A stretch of 64,000 nt of DNA from Pseudophaeobacter arcticus DSM 23566 (GTDB taxonomy: Bacteria; Pseudomonadota; Alphaproteobacteria; Rhodobacterales; Rhodobacteraceae): contig NZ_KI421507.1 in NCBI RefSeq assembly GCF_000473205.1, positions 3,829,057 through 3,893,056 of the forward strand, in the 5' to 3' direction. Both the position numbers and the translations under genes were made by a program. Numbering within the stretch: the stretch's first letter is position 1; each line of letters begins with the position of its first letter. Below are positions 43,812 through 52,252 of the stretch, piece after piece. The notes below the pieces were generated by a model. It saw only the letters and a list, made by a program, of their open reading frames with translations, was not told the DNA's origin and ran no database searches.

Positions 43812-44525
43812 TTAAAACGCGGCGTTGAACTGGTCCCGCAAGGCGCGGCCTGCGTCTGAGTTTTTAAAGCAGATATGAAGCCCGTGTTCGGCCAATAGGG
43901 TCGTATTGAACTCCAGTTGCTCAGCAAGCGCGGGCATTCCGGCAAGCAGATGCGCCATGACTTCGCGGTCGATCACAGCGGCATCAATGCGTCCGGCTGC
44001 AACTTTTTTGAGGTTCGCGTCATCGGCTGCCACTTCCTGGGTTTGGATTTCCCCATTGGCGACCATGGTGTCAAAACGCGCTTCGTTCAGATAGCCGGAA
44101 ACCACACCAATGGTGTAATTGGTCAGGTCACTATGGTCAGACCAGGTGATCGGCGCGTCGACGCGCTGCGCAAAGCCAACTGGGCTGGTGCCAAAGGATT
44201 TCGAATAGAGGCAACGTGCGCCGCCTTTGTCGGCATCATCCGCTTCGGAGTAATATTCAGGGTAGACGCCAAGCCATGCCGGGTCTTTTGCGGCCAGGTT
44301 CACGGCGCGGTTCCAGGGAAAGACCTGCACGGTGGCATCAATGCCAATGCTGTTGAGAATCTCGACAACGCGATCGGTGCTGGTTCCAGAGCTATCTGCA
44401 TTCACATAAGGGGGCCATTCCAATGTGGTGAGTTTCACAGCTTGGGCCACTGTTTGTGACGCCATAACGGACGTGCCACACACAACTGCCGCCGCCAGGG
44501 CCGACATTTTACCAAATAGTTTCAT
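43812..44525 (-). CDS. Periplasmic substrate-binding protein (family 3 type)
   Basis: 237 aa. A signal peptide (MKLFGKMSALAAAVVCGTSVMA) precedes a SBP_bac_3-like fold: LTTLEWPPYVNAD opens the mature protein, VFPWNRAVNLA follows, and DAAVIDREV matches the second-lobe ligand region. No permease or ATPase gene is adjacent, so it may be an orphan receptor or a partner of a distant transporter. Ligand unknown. Confidence 0.75.
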   Translation of the reverse strand: MKLFGKMSALAAAVVCGTSVMASQTVAQAVKLTTLEWPPYVNADSSGTSTDRVVEILNSIGIDATVQVFPWNRAVNLAAKDPAWLGVYPEYYSEADDADKGGARCLYSKSFGTSPVGFAQRVDAPITWSDHSDLTNYTIGVVSGYLNEARFDTMVANGEIQTQEVAADDANLKKVAAGRIDAAVIDREVMAHLLAGMPALAEQLEFNTTLLAEHGLHICFKNSDAGRALRDQFNAAF

Positions 44526-44671
44526 TCATTTCTCCGCGGGTTTTACCCAATTTGGGCATTCAGTTCCGGGATTAACTTTATCGGGCTGGCCTAAATTTCT
44601 GGTAAATTCCGCTGCTGAGCGCTCTGGCGAGGGTTGGAGCCTGGGAAAATGGCTGGCAAGGCCTCTGCGCC

Positions 44672-45280
44672 CTATGGCAGTTGAAGCGGTAGGCTGAACT
44701 GTGCCTTGCGGGCTGTGCCGCTGATCCTGTCAAAGCTCTGACCCAACTGACCTTCGGCCAGCAGTACCACCTCGGCGGCGGCACGGGCATCCTCGCCAGC
44801 GTCGTGGTGGCGAAACGAGAGCCCCAGTTGCCGCTTTAGGTTGGCCAGCCCGTGCCCGCCGTTGCCTTTGAATTCAGGCCAGGCCCGCCGCGCAATTTTG
44901 ACGCTGTCGCTCCAGCTCAGATCTGCATTGGGAAGGCGATAGGCGCGGCAGGCGGCCGAGATGGCTTTGCTGTCAAAACCGCTGTGCTGAACCAGATGAT
45001 GCAGTTGCAACAGGGGTTTGAGCTGGCCCCAGGCCTCGGGAAAACTGGGGGCGGTGGCGACGGTCTCTGCGCTGATGCCGTGCAATTCGGTATTGAAGGG
45101 GGCAAAGCTCTGTTCGGGGTTCACATAGGTGGTGAAGGTCTCAATATGGTTGTCGCTGCGCACACAGGCGATGCCGATCTGGCAGATGCTGGCGCTGTCA
45201 CGGCTGGCTGTTTCCACGTCCAGCGCGATGAACCGAAAGGGGCCTGCGGGCAGGGTTGAGGGGGGTGACTGACCTGCCAT
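44672..45280 (-). CDS. 3'-5' exonuclease (DnaQ-like, DEDDh)
   Basis: 202 aa from ATG 45280, chosen because GAGG lies 9 nt upstream and the ATG follows the stop of a small upstream ORF in TGAGATG; an ATG at 45295 is the alternative. The DEDDh residues are ALDVETA, a later HSGFDSKAI and HHDAGEDARAAAEV. Free-standing proteins of this kind trim DNA or RNA 3' ends; not the polymerase III epsilon by length and context. Confidence 0.82.
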   Translation of the reverse strand: MAGQSPPSTLPAGPFRFIALDVETASRDSASICQIGIACVRSDNHIETFTTYVNPEQSFAPFNTELHGISAETVATAPSFPEAWGQLKPLLQLHHLVQHSGFDSKAISAACRAYRLPNADLSWSDSVKIARRAWPEFKGNGGHGLANLKRQLGLSFRHHDAGEDARAAAEVVLLAEGQLGQSFDRISGTARKAQFSLPLQLP

Positions 45281-45281
45281 C

Positions 45282-45443
45282 TCAACTGGCCTCATCTCTG
45301 CCAGGGCAACTGGTGAGCAGCGACAGCGGGGGGTTACGCATCAGATCCTTCGCCAAGACCAGCTGCCCCGCCTTTTTCCAAAAGGTCGTGAGAGCATTGT
45401 CGACAAGGGTGGTACGGAAAGGCGATCTGGCGCGGGGCATTTT
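45282..45443 (-). CDS. Small hypothetical protein upstream of the exonuclease
   Basis: 53 aa from ATG 45443 (or 67 aa from GTG 45485). It is basic at the start (MPRARSPFRTTL), then amphipathic (NALTTFWKKAGQLVLAKDLM). Codon choice resembles real genes here, and its TGA is one base from the exonuclease ATG, suggesting coupling. No recognised family and no good Shine-Dalgarno; could be a chance ORF. The rest of 45444-45688 holds no gene I can support. Confidence 0.35.
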   Translation of the reverse strand, partial: KMPRARSPFRTTLVDNALTTFWKKAGQLVLAKDLMRNPPLSLLTSCPGRDEAS

Positions 45444-45677
45444 GGTCCTGGTTTTGGAAGGGGTGTTCCGAAGGCATTTTCTCACCCTGATCTTAAGGTC
45501 GGGGCTGACTCATGCCTACGCGTTTTTGTGACAAAAAGAAATTCGCCACCGTCCATGGCACGGAGATGGCCCCCTATATCGAGCTATATCAAGGAGGGCG
45601 CGGGGGCGCGCCAAGCTCTAAGCGGTTTTTTTCGCCAGACCCATGCCGAAACCTCATGAGTTGGGCTGTTAATCTCA

Positions 45678-45722
45678 TTGGAATTCATGTCTGTTCTGCC
45701 GGATAACAGGGGCAGAACAGAC
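45678..45722 (+). promoter_or_regulatory. 12-bp perfect inverted repeat at the E1 promoter/leader
   Basis: GTCTGTTCTGCC (45689-45700), 10-nt loop, GGCAGAACAGAC (45711-45722), ending 13 bp before the E1 ATG. A weak promoter TTGGAA (45678), 18 nt, GATAAC (45702) overlaps it. It is either an operator or a leader hairpin next to the Shine-Dalgarno AAAGGGA. Confidence 0.6.
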
Positions 45723-45735
45723 AAAGGGATTGCCA

Positions 45736-47925
45736 ATGGACCGCGCTCAGATCGTGCATCAAAACTTCCTGGACCGGGTTGGTACTGGCGCCCTGCCGCA
45801 GGGCGCGGCGCCCTTGGTTGGGCTGGCCCCTGAGCAGGCCGTGGGGATCTACCGGGCCCAGGTGCTGAGCCGGGCGTTGGATATTACCAGCCGGTCCATG
45901 CAAAAGGCGGGGCAGGGGTTTTATACCATCGGCTCGTCAGGGCATGAGGGCATGGCGGCGGTTGCGCGGGCGCTGCGCCCTGATGATATGGCGTTTTTGC
46001 ATTACCGCGATGCGGCCTTTCAGATCTCCCGCGCCGATCAGGTGCCGGGTCAGCGCATCGCCTGGGATATGCTCCTCTCTTTTGCCTGCTCTTGCGAGGA
46101 TCCAACCTCGGGTGGGCGGCATAAGGTGCTGGGCTCCAGGGCGCTGATGATCCCGCCGCAGACCTCAACCATCGCCAGCCACCTGCCCAAGGCGGTAGGT
46201 GCTGCCTATTCCATCGGCGCTGCCAAACGCCATGCGCCCGAGCATAAGATCATGCGCGACGACAGCATTGTCATGTGCTCCTTTGGCGATGCCTCCGCCA
46301 ATCACTCCACTGCGCAGGGGGCGATCAACACGGCTGGCTGGACCTCGGTGCAGTCAACGCCGCTGCCGCTGTTGTTTGTCTGCGAGGACAACGGTATCGG
46401 CATTTCGACCAAGACACCCCGGGGCTGGATCGAGACCTCAATGCGGGCCCGCCCGGGTATCAAATACTTCAAGGCGGACGGGCTGGATATCTACGCGGCC
46501 CATGCCGTGGCACAAGAGGCCGCCGACTATGTGCGCCGCCGCAAGAAACCCGCTTTTCTGCATCTGCGCACCGTGCGGCTTTATGGCCATGCCGGGGCGG
46601 ATGTGCCGACGACCTATTTGCCCAAATCAGAGGTCGAGGCGGATGAGGCCAATGATCCGCTGCTGCATTCGGTGCGCCTGCTGGAACAGGCCGGGGCCTT
46701 GCCCCGGGCAGAGGCGCTGAAGATCTACACAGATACCTGCGCCCGGGTGGAACGTATCCGCGCCGAGGTGGTGACACGTCCACACCTGAAGACAGGTGCG
46801 GAGGTTGCAGCCAGCCTGATCCCGCCCACCCGTGCCTGTACTGCCAGCAATGGCTCCAGCGCAGAGGCCCGCGCCGCAGCCTTTGGCGGTGACATGCGGG
46901 CAATGTCCGACCCGCAGCCGATGTCACGGCTGATCAACTGGGCGCTGACAGATCTGATGCTGCAGCATGGTGAAATTGTCATGATGGGCGAAGACGTGGG
47001 TCGAAAGGGCGGCGTCTATGGCGTCACACAAAAGCTGCACCAGCGCTTTGGCCCGGACCGGATGATCGACACGCTGCTGGATGAACAGTCGATTCTGGGG
47101 CTGGCGATTGGCATGGGGCACAATGGCTTTGTACCGATGCCGGAAATTCAGTTCCTGGCCTATCTGCACAATGCCGAAGACCAGCTGCGCGGTGAGGCGG
47201 CAACCCTGCCGTTCTTCTCCAATGGTCAGTTCAGCAACCCGATGGTGCTGCGCATTGCGGGCCTGGGCTATCAAAAGGGGTTTGGTGGCCATTTCCACAA
47301 TGACAACTCGCTGGCGGTGCTGCGCGACATTCCTGGGATCGTGATTGCCTGTCCCTCGGATGGGGCGGAAGCGGCGATGATGCTGCGCGAATCCGTGCGG
47401 CTGGCGCGCGAGGAACAGCGGGTGGTGGTCTTTGTTGAACCAATCGCGCTGTATCCGATGCGGGATCTGCACGGGGCCAAAGATGGGGAATGGATGCGGC
47501 ATTACCCGGCCCCTGATCAAAGCATTTCTTTGGGCGATGTCGGCCAGCATGGCGAGGGCACGGATCTTGCCATCGTGACCTATGGCAATGGCCGCTACCT
47601 ATCGACCCAGGCCCAGGCCGAGCTGGAGGCAAAGGGCATCAAGAGCCGCATTGTTGATTTGCGCTGGCTGGCGCCGCTGCCGGCAGCGGCGCTGCTGGAA
47701 GCGACCAAAAGCTGCAAACATGTGCTGATCGTCGATGAATGTCGCAGCACCGGCAGCCAATCCGAGGCGCTGATGGCGCTGTTTGCGGAACAGGGTGACC
47801 GCCCGGCTACGCGCATCGCCGCCGAGGATTGTTTCATCGCCACCGGCCCGGCCTATGCCGCCACGCTGCCCTCAAAGGACAGCATTCTTGCCGCAGCCCT
47901 GGATCTGGTAGGAGCAAAACCATGA
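45736..47925 (+). CDS. Fused 2-oxoacid dehydrogenase E1 (alpha and beta in one chain)
   Basis: 729 aa. Residues about 1-370 are an E1-alpha with the TPP-binding stretch GDASANHSTAQGAIN...LFVCEDNGIGIST; residues about 390-729 are an E1-beta (MMGEDVGRKGGVYGVT, DTLLDEQSILGLAIGMG, final AEDCFIATGPAYAA). Single-chain E1 of this layout belongs to the branched-chain oxoacid class. It decarboxylates a 2-oxoacid and would pass the acyl group to an E2 lipoyl domain, but no E2 or E3 gene is next to it. Instead it overlaps a FabD-like acyltransferase by 4 bp. Confidence 0.88.
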   Translation: MDRAQIVHQNFLDRVGTGALPQGAAPLVGLAPEQAVGIYRAQVLSRALDITSRSMQKAGQGFYTIGSSGHEGMAAVARALRPDDMAFLHYRDAAFQISRADQVPGQRIAWDMLLSFACSCEDPTSGGRHKVLGSRALMIPPQTSTIASHLPKAVGAAYSIGAAKRHAPEHKIMRDDSIVMCSFGDASANHSTAQGAINTAGWTSVQSTPLPLLFVCEDNGIGISTKTPRGWIETSMRARPGIKYFKADGLDIYAAHAVAQEAADYVRRRKKPAFLHLRTVRLYGHAGADVPTTYLPKSEVEADEANDPLLHSVRLLEQAGALPRAEALKIYTDTCARVERIRAEVVTRPHLKTGAEVAASLIPPTRACTASNGSSAEARAAAFGGDMRAMSDPQPMSRLINWALTDLMLQHGEIVMMGEDVGRKGGVYGVTQKLHQRFGPDRMIDTLLDEQSILGLAIGMGHNGFVPMPEIQFLAYLHNAEDQLRGEAATLPFFSNGQFSNPMVLRIAGLGYQKGFGGHFHNDNSLAVLRDIPGIVIACPSDGAEAAMMLRESVRLAREEQRVVVFVEPIALYPMRDLHGAKDGEWMRHYPAPDQSISLGDVGQHGEGTDLAIVTYGNGRYLSTQAQAELEAKGIKSRIVDLRWLAPLPAAALLEATKSCKHVLIVDECRSTGSQSEALMALFAEQGDRPATRIAAEDCFIATGPAYAATLPSKDSILAAALDLVGAKP

Positions 47926-48959
47926 CCCGTACCGCCGTTTTGATCTGTCCCGGCCGGGGCACCTATAACAAGCCCGAGCTGGGTTATCTGCACCGTCATC
48001 ACGCCGATAAGGCGGCGCTGTTTGCGGGCTTTGATGCGGCGCGGGTCGCATTGGGCCAGGAAGAGGTCACCGCCCTGGATGGGGCAACGCGGTTTTCGGT
48101 GGGGAAATACTCGCGCGGCGATATTGCTTCGCCGCTGATCTATGCCAGCGCTCTGGCGGATGCGCAGTCGCTCGCGAGCGATATCGAGGTGGTTGCGGTC
48201 ACCGGCAACTCCATGGGCTGGTATATCGCTTTGGCCGCTGCTGGCGCGCTGTCGGCACAGGACGGGTTCGCACTGGTGAACACCATGGGGACCCTGATGC
48301 AGGAGCATCTGATTGGCGGTCAGCTGGTCTATCCCTTTACCGGCGATGACTGGCGACCAGATCCGCAGCGCAAGGCAGAGCTATTGGCGCTGGTGGCGCA
48401 GATCAACGCCCGCAGGGATCATGTGCTGGCGCTGTCGATTGATCTGGGGGGGATGTTGGTGCTGGCTGGAGATGACGCGGGCCTGACTGCCTTTGAGGCT
48501 GCCGTACCGCAGATCGCAGATCGTTTCCCGATGCGGCTGGCCAATCACGCCGGATTTCATACCGCGCTACAGGCGCCAGTGGCCACCGAGGGGCGTGAAC
48601 GGCTGGATGGGGGAATGCTGATGCAGCCCGCAGTGCCGCTGGTGGATGGGCGCGGTGCGATCTGGCAGCCGGGATCCAGCGATCTGGCAGCGCTTTGGGA
48701 CTATACCCTGGGGCATCAGGTGGTGGAGAGCTATGATTTCACCCGCGCGGTACAGGTCGCGGCGCAGGAGTTTGCTCCGGATCTGTTCATTGTCACGGGG
48801 CCAGGCACCACGCTGGGGGGGGCTGTGGCGCAATCGCTGGTGCATCAGGACTGGCGGGGCATGACGGATAAGGCGGCGTTCAAGGCGCGGCAGGCAGAGG
48901 CACCGCTGCTGATCTCCATGGGGGATGACAGCCAAAGATCCAAGGTCGTGGCCTCATAA
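47922..48959 (+). CDS. FabD-like acyltransferase lacking the malonyl-binding Arg
   Basis: 345 aa from ATG 47922 (ATGA overlap with the E1 gene). It follows E. coli FabD along its length: PGRG for PGQG, nucleophile Ser97 in GNSMGWY, VNTMGTLMQE over the FabD block ending RGKFMQE, catalytic His213 in GFHTALQAP, and VTGPGTTLGG. The FabD Arg that binds the malonyl carboxylate aligns with Met122, and the oxyanion-side Gln with Arg12. I infer transfer of a non-carboxylated acyl group, possibly the E1 product. The substrate is unproven. Confidence 0.78.
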   Translation: MTRTAVLICPGRGTYNKPELGYLHRHHADKAALFAGFDAARVALGQEEVTALDGATRFSVGKYSRGDIASPLIYASALADAQSLASDIEVVAVTGNSMGWYIALAAAGALSAQDGFALVNTMGTLMQEHLIGGQLVYPFTGDDWRPDPQRKAELLALVAQINARRDHVLALSIDLGGMLVLAGDDAGLTAFEAAVPQIADRFPMRLANHAGFHTALQAPVATEGRERLDGGMLMQPAVPLVDGRGAIWQPGSSDLAALWDYTLGHQVVESYDFTRAVQVAAQEFAPDLFIVTGPGTTLGGAVAQSLVHQDWRGMTDKAAFKARQAEAPLLISMGDDSQRSKVVAS

Positions 48960-48982
48960 GTCAGCTTTTCAAGAGCAAAAAA

Positions 48983-49054
48983 GGGGGGGCTCCCGCGCGC
49001 AGGGCCGGTTTTGCTGACGCAAAACGACCCGGCGCCGCCCGTTCCGGGCGGCGC
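48983..49054. repeat. GC-rich hairpin cluster after the acyltransferase gene
   Basis: GGGGGGGCTCCCGC, then GTTTTGC-TGAC-GCAAAAC (49008-49025) and GCGCCGCCCG-TTC-CGGGCGGCGC (49032-49054). It shares the opening motif and hairpin order with 18730-18814. It lies between convergent genes and may end transcription. Confidence 0.5.
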
Positions 49055-49123
49055 GCCAGCATCTGCGGCAAAGGCCGCGCCTTGTTCACAGCGTCTATTG
49101 CGGGCTGTGCCGAGCGAACGCGG

Positions 49124-50797
49124 CTATTTGATGACTTGGACCGGAACCGGCGGTGGGCCTTCGGGGTCGGGCTGGAGGCTGCGTTCTGGCGCAGTGACAA
49201 AGGGCGCCACGGCGTAGCTTTCGACGGGCTTGCTGATATTGTGCAGGGTCAAGGCGCCCAAGGAGGTGGCGTTCTGGCAAGAGCCTGGCAAGGAGTTCTG
49301 ACTGACCACAATCTGATGGCCCAGAGTCTTGCCATAGTCGCCAAGACGGGCGGCGATATTGGCGGCCTGGCCAATGACGGTGAAATCCAGCCGCTCCCGC
49401 GAGCCGACATTGCCATAGGTCACGGTGCCATAGGCAATACCGCTGGCACATTCGAGCACGGGCAAATCATGCTCAGCTGCGACCTCAGCCAAAGCCGGTA
49501 CAATGCTGCGGGCGGATTTCAGCGCCTGGGCGCGGGCCTGATCGGCATCCTCTCCGGTTTCGTTACCGGCGGGAAAGACTGCCAGAACCGCATCACCGAT
49601 GAATTTTAGCACCTCGCCGCCGTTGTCATGAACGATGGTGGAGGCAGTGTCGAAAAACGCGTTCAGCAGCTTGATATAGTCATGCCGCCCCAGCTGTTCC
49701 TGCAGCAGGGTCGAGCCACGCAGATCGCAGAACATGATGGCGGCGTCGATCTCATCGCCCTCACCGCGGCGGATCTTGCCGCCCAGAACCCGCTCGCCGG
49801 TGCGTTTTCCCACATAGGTCTCCAGCAGCGACTGAGCGTTTTCGCGCTGCATGAAGACCTCATAATAGCGGGCGACCACGGCGGAGCATTCAAAGATCAG
49901 GCCCAGATTTGCGGTGGAAAACCCATCCGGATGATCCGAGGCCACGGTGAGCACATTGATGCGCCCGTCGGAGAAGGGCAGCGGCATGGCGACATAATCC
50001 GTTGCACCGGCGGCACGCAGATCGCTGAGGATGGGGAAGGCATCATCGCTGTTTTCGGTGTCGATGCGATGGCGCACACCACCCAGGCCTTTGGAGACAT
50101 GGCGCAGCGGGCTGGCATTATAGGAGGGGTGTTCGTAGATCTCGTAGCTGGGGGCGTAGGTTGTCACCTCATCTGTGGCCTTTTGCCAGATGAAATTCTT
50201 ACCCGCGATCTGCGGGTGCAACGACCAGGCCAGCACTGACAGGCGCGAAAGGCAGACGCCTTGCTCCAGCAGCTTTTTGGAAAAGGCCTTGGTAAACTCT
50301 GCAGGGGTTGGCAAAAAGGCGGCTTCGCGCAGCAGCCAATCGACCAGCGGACCGGAGATATTGCCATATTCAGGCGGCGCGATCTGATTGGAGCCAAGGT
50401 CGATCAATGTATCGGGATCCGCGACAAAGCCCACATGGCCTTCGATCTGGGAGGCCTCCGGCAGGGTGTGTTCATAGATCCAGACGGCGTTGTCGACGCG
50501 CCCATCCTCTAGCTTGAGATCATGGAAACAGGCTGTACCTTTGAAGGGGCAGAAGGTTTGCAGGCCCACCTTGTTGGAGAGATCCACCACGAGATCATCG
50601 CGCGGAATGTAGATGGTTGGCTGTAGCCGGGTTTCATACATCACGCGCGCGCGGGTGCTTTTGGCCAACAGGCAGCCACCGCGCCGGACCTGGACTTCGC
50701 CGCGCAGGGGCTCGACCAGAATACCATAGCCGCGATTTTGCGGGCCACGATTCTGTGGCCCGGCACTGTTGGGGGGAGGCGGAACATGTGCGTTCAT
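49124..50797 (-). CDS. DUF427 domain fused to class III adenylate/guanylate cyclase
   Basis: 557 aa. Residues about 25-125 are a DUF427 domain (VQVRRGGCLLAKSTRARVMYET...YIPRDDL, then the TFCPFKGTACFHDL block). A linker/GAF-like part (about 150-340) follows. The class III cyclase domain (about 350-535) has the metal Asp in IMFCDLRGST, HDNGGEVLKFIGDAVLAVF, and NIAARLG. It makes cAMP (or cGMP). No membrane helix, so cytosolic. A fusion with DUF427, a small domain of unknown role, is unusual. Confidence 0.85.
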   Translation of the reverse strand: MNAHVPPPPNSAGPQNRGPQNRGYGILVEPLRGEVQVRRGGCLLAKSTRARVMYETRLQPTIYIPRDDLVVDLSNKVGLQTFCPFKGTACFHDLKLEDGRVDNAVWIYEHTLPEASQIEGHVGFVADPDTLIDLGSNQIAPPEYGNISGPLVDWLLREAAFLPTPAEFTKAFSKKLLEQGVCLSRLSVLAWSLHPQIAGKNFIWQKATDEVTTYAPSYEIYEHPSYNASPLRHVSKGLGGVRHRIDTENSDDAFPILSDLRAAGATDYVAMPLPFSDGRINVLTVASDHPDGFSTANLGLIFECSAVVARYYEVFMQRENAQSLLETYVGKRTGERVLGGKIRRGEGDEIDAAIMFCDLRGSTLLQEQLGRHDYIKLLNAFFDTASTIVHDNGGEVLKFIGDAVLAVFPAGNETGEDADQARAQALKSARSIVPALAEVAAEHDLPVLECASGIAYGTVTYGNVGSRERLDFTVIGQAANIAARLGDYGKTLGHQIVVSQNSLPGSCQNATSLGALTLHNISKPVESYAVAPFVTAPERSLQPDPEGPPPVPVQVIK

Positions 50798-51046
50798 TCG
50801 GGGCTATCCTCTTGCCCCTCGACGTCCGAGAGGCCTGTTGGGCCCCGAGCGCAACGATAGACGCCCCAGGGCGCCTCCTCAGTGGAGGCAGCCCTATATG
50901 TGGGTGTGCAGAGGTAAATATCCAGTGGCTGGAAGGATCATCTGTGCACAGAGCATGTGTTTTGTTGCCAAAACGGCCCTGGCTCGCCAGGTTGTGATCA
51001 GCACTCTGCAAGGCGCAGGGTCCTGCCCCAGGCAACAGGAGGCGCG

Positions 51047-51748
51047 TCAGACCATGCGGATGACGTCTTTGCTGATCGCCAAAACATAGCCGCGTTTGGC
51101 TATGTTCTTGACCAATAGTTCGCTCACCATCTGGTTGCCCAGAGTATCGCGCAGCCGTTTTATTCGTGTGGCACCGGCTGCCTCTTCGCAATCGCTGCTG
51201 TGCTTTCCGGAAATCACTGCCTCGATCTCGGCGCCTGACAGCACGTCATCATCCATCCGGGCCTCGGCCAAGGCGGACAATGTCTCCATCGCTGCGGGTG
51301 TCAGTTTGAAGCCCATGTTATTGAGGTAGACGGTGTGTTCCTCGCGGCTGATCAACAGCTCGGTCACCTGAATACCCGACCGCTCGATCTGGGCCATGCG
51401 GCGATTGAGCAGCAAGAGCATTGCCAGCACCACCAGGGCGACAATCATCATGGCGGTGGCAAAGACCAAGAGCACAAAGATCACCACCCGGTAGCTGGCG
51501 AGGGTATCGGCAAAAGCAGTGCCGGATTGAGCCAGAATCTCCAGCAGTTTGATTTCGGCCTGAGCGGTCAGGTCGTTTTCGACAAACAGCTGTTCAACCC
51601 GCGCGTTAAAAGCATTGGCATCGGGCAGCGCCAGCAATAGCACCGTACCAGCGATGGCCAGCAGGGCGGCGATCAGGGCGATGCCAAAGGCGATGATGCG
51701 GCTGCCAGCGGTGCGGGCCTCAGAAACGGAGAAAGTAGGGTCCGGCAT
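51047..51748 (-). CDS. Two-TM membrane protein with C-terminal OmpR-type winged helix
   Basis: 233 aa from ATG 51748 (AAAGGAAGG upstream). Helix 1 (about residues 17-42), a periplasmic loop of about 55 residues, helix 2 (about 85-112), then a cytosolic winged helix: LTPAAMETLSALAEAR, VLSGAEIEAVI, GATRIKRLRDTLG, and KNIAKRGYVLAI match OmpR-type DNA-binding domains. ToxR/CadC regulators have the opposite order (DNA-binding part first). Overlaps the upstream small secreted protein gene by 29 bp. Targets unknown. Confidence 0.72.
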   Translation of the reverse strand: MPDPTFSVSEARTAGSRIIAFGIALIAALLAIAGTVLLLALPDANAFNARVEQLFVENDLTAQAEIKLLEILAQSGTAFADTLASYRVVIFVLLVFATAMMIVALVVLAMLLLLNRRMAQIERSGIQVTELLISREEHTVYLNNMGFKLTPAAMETLSALAEARMDDDVLSGAEIEAVISGKHSSDCEEAAGATRIKRLRDTLGNQMVSELLVKNIAKRGYVLAISKDVIRMV

Positions 51749-52013
51749 TGGCCTTCCTTTGTTGCAGGCCTTCGGGACCAAAGACCGCCATCACATTAAG
51801 CAGGGTCCAGCCGGAGGCCGCAAGGCGAGACTGAATTTCCCCCTGCGCGGCGGCCTTGTTGCAGGCGCCCCGGATCTGGATCACTCCGTAATGCAATTTC
51901 AGCGGGTTGTTCTGCTTGGCCTTGTAATCGGCATAGCAATCGGCGGCCTGTGCGGGCGCAATTTGCGCCAACAAAGCAAAGCATATCAGCGGTATGGCAA
52001 GGGCGTGTTTCAT
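51720..52013 (-). CDS. Small secreted protein of unknown function
   Basis: 97 aa from ATG 52013; the reading to 52238 is rejected as it adds 75 residues without homology before a clear signal peptide (MKHALAIPLICFALLAQIAPAQA). The mature part starts ADCYADYKAK and has two cysteines (ADCYAD, GACNKAA) that could form a disulfide, ending GPYFLRF. No known family. Its 3' end overlaps the membrane regulator, so the two are co-expressed; it may be the periplasmic partner of that sensor. Confidence 0.65.
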   Translation of the reverse strand: MKHALAIPLICFALLAQIAPAQAADCYADYKAKQNNPLKLHYGVIQIRGACNKAAAQGEIQSRLAASGWTLLNVMAVFGPEGLQQRKANAGPYFLRF

Positions 52014-52252
52014 GCGCTTACCCTGCCCTGAAACGCGGGTGAAATTCAATAACAACAGAAGTTTGACCCCATGGTTATTCAATATCATGGCGCTGTTATT
52101 GCCTGTCCGAGCCACATTGGCCGACTGTGAGGGTGCAGATTTTAAGCGCGCCAACATCCCTGCCGACTCACTGGCAGACATGGCTGAAACACAGCGGGTT
52201 TGCGGCCTCTTCAGGCGGCACCAGCAGACAGTAAACAAGAGGAAACGATACG

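Noticed and set aside
50798..51046. Possible small gene or RNA between the DUF427-cyclase and the membrane regulator
   Set aside because: ORFs here lack start signals and good codon use; no stable hairpin or tRNA-like fold was seen.
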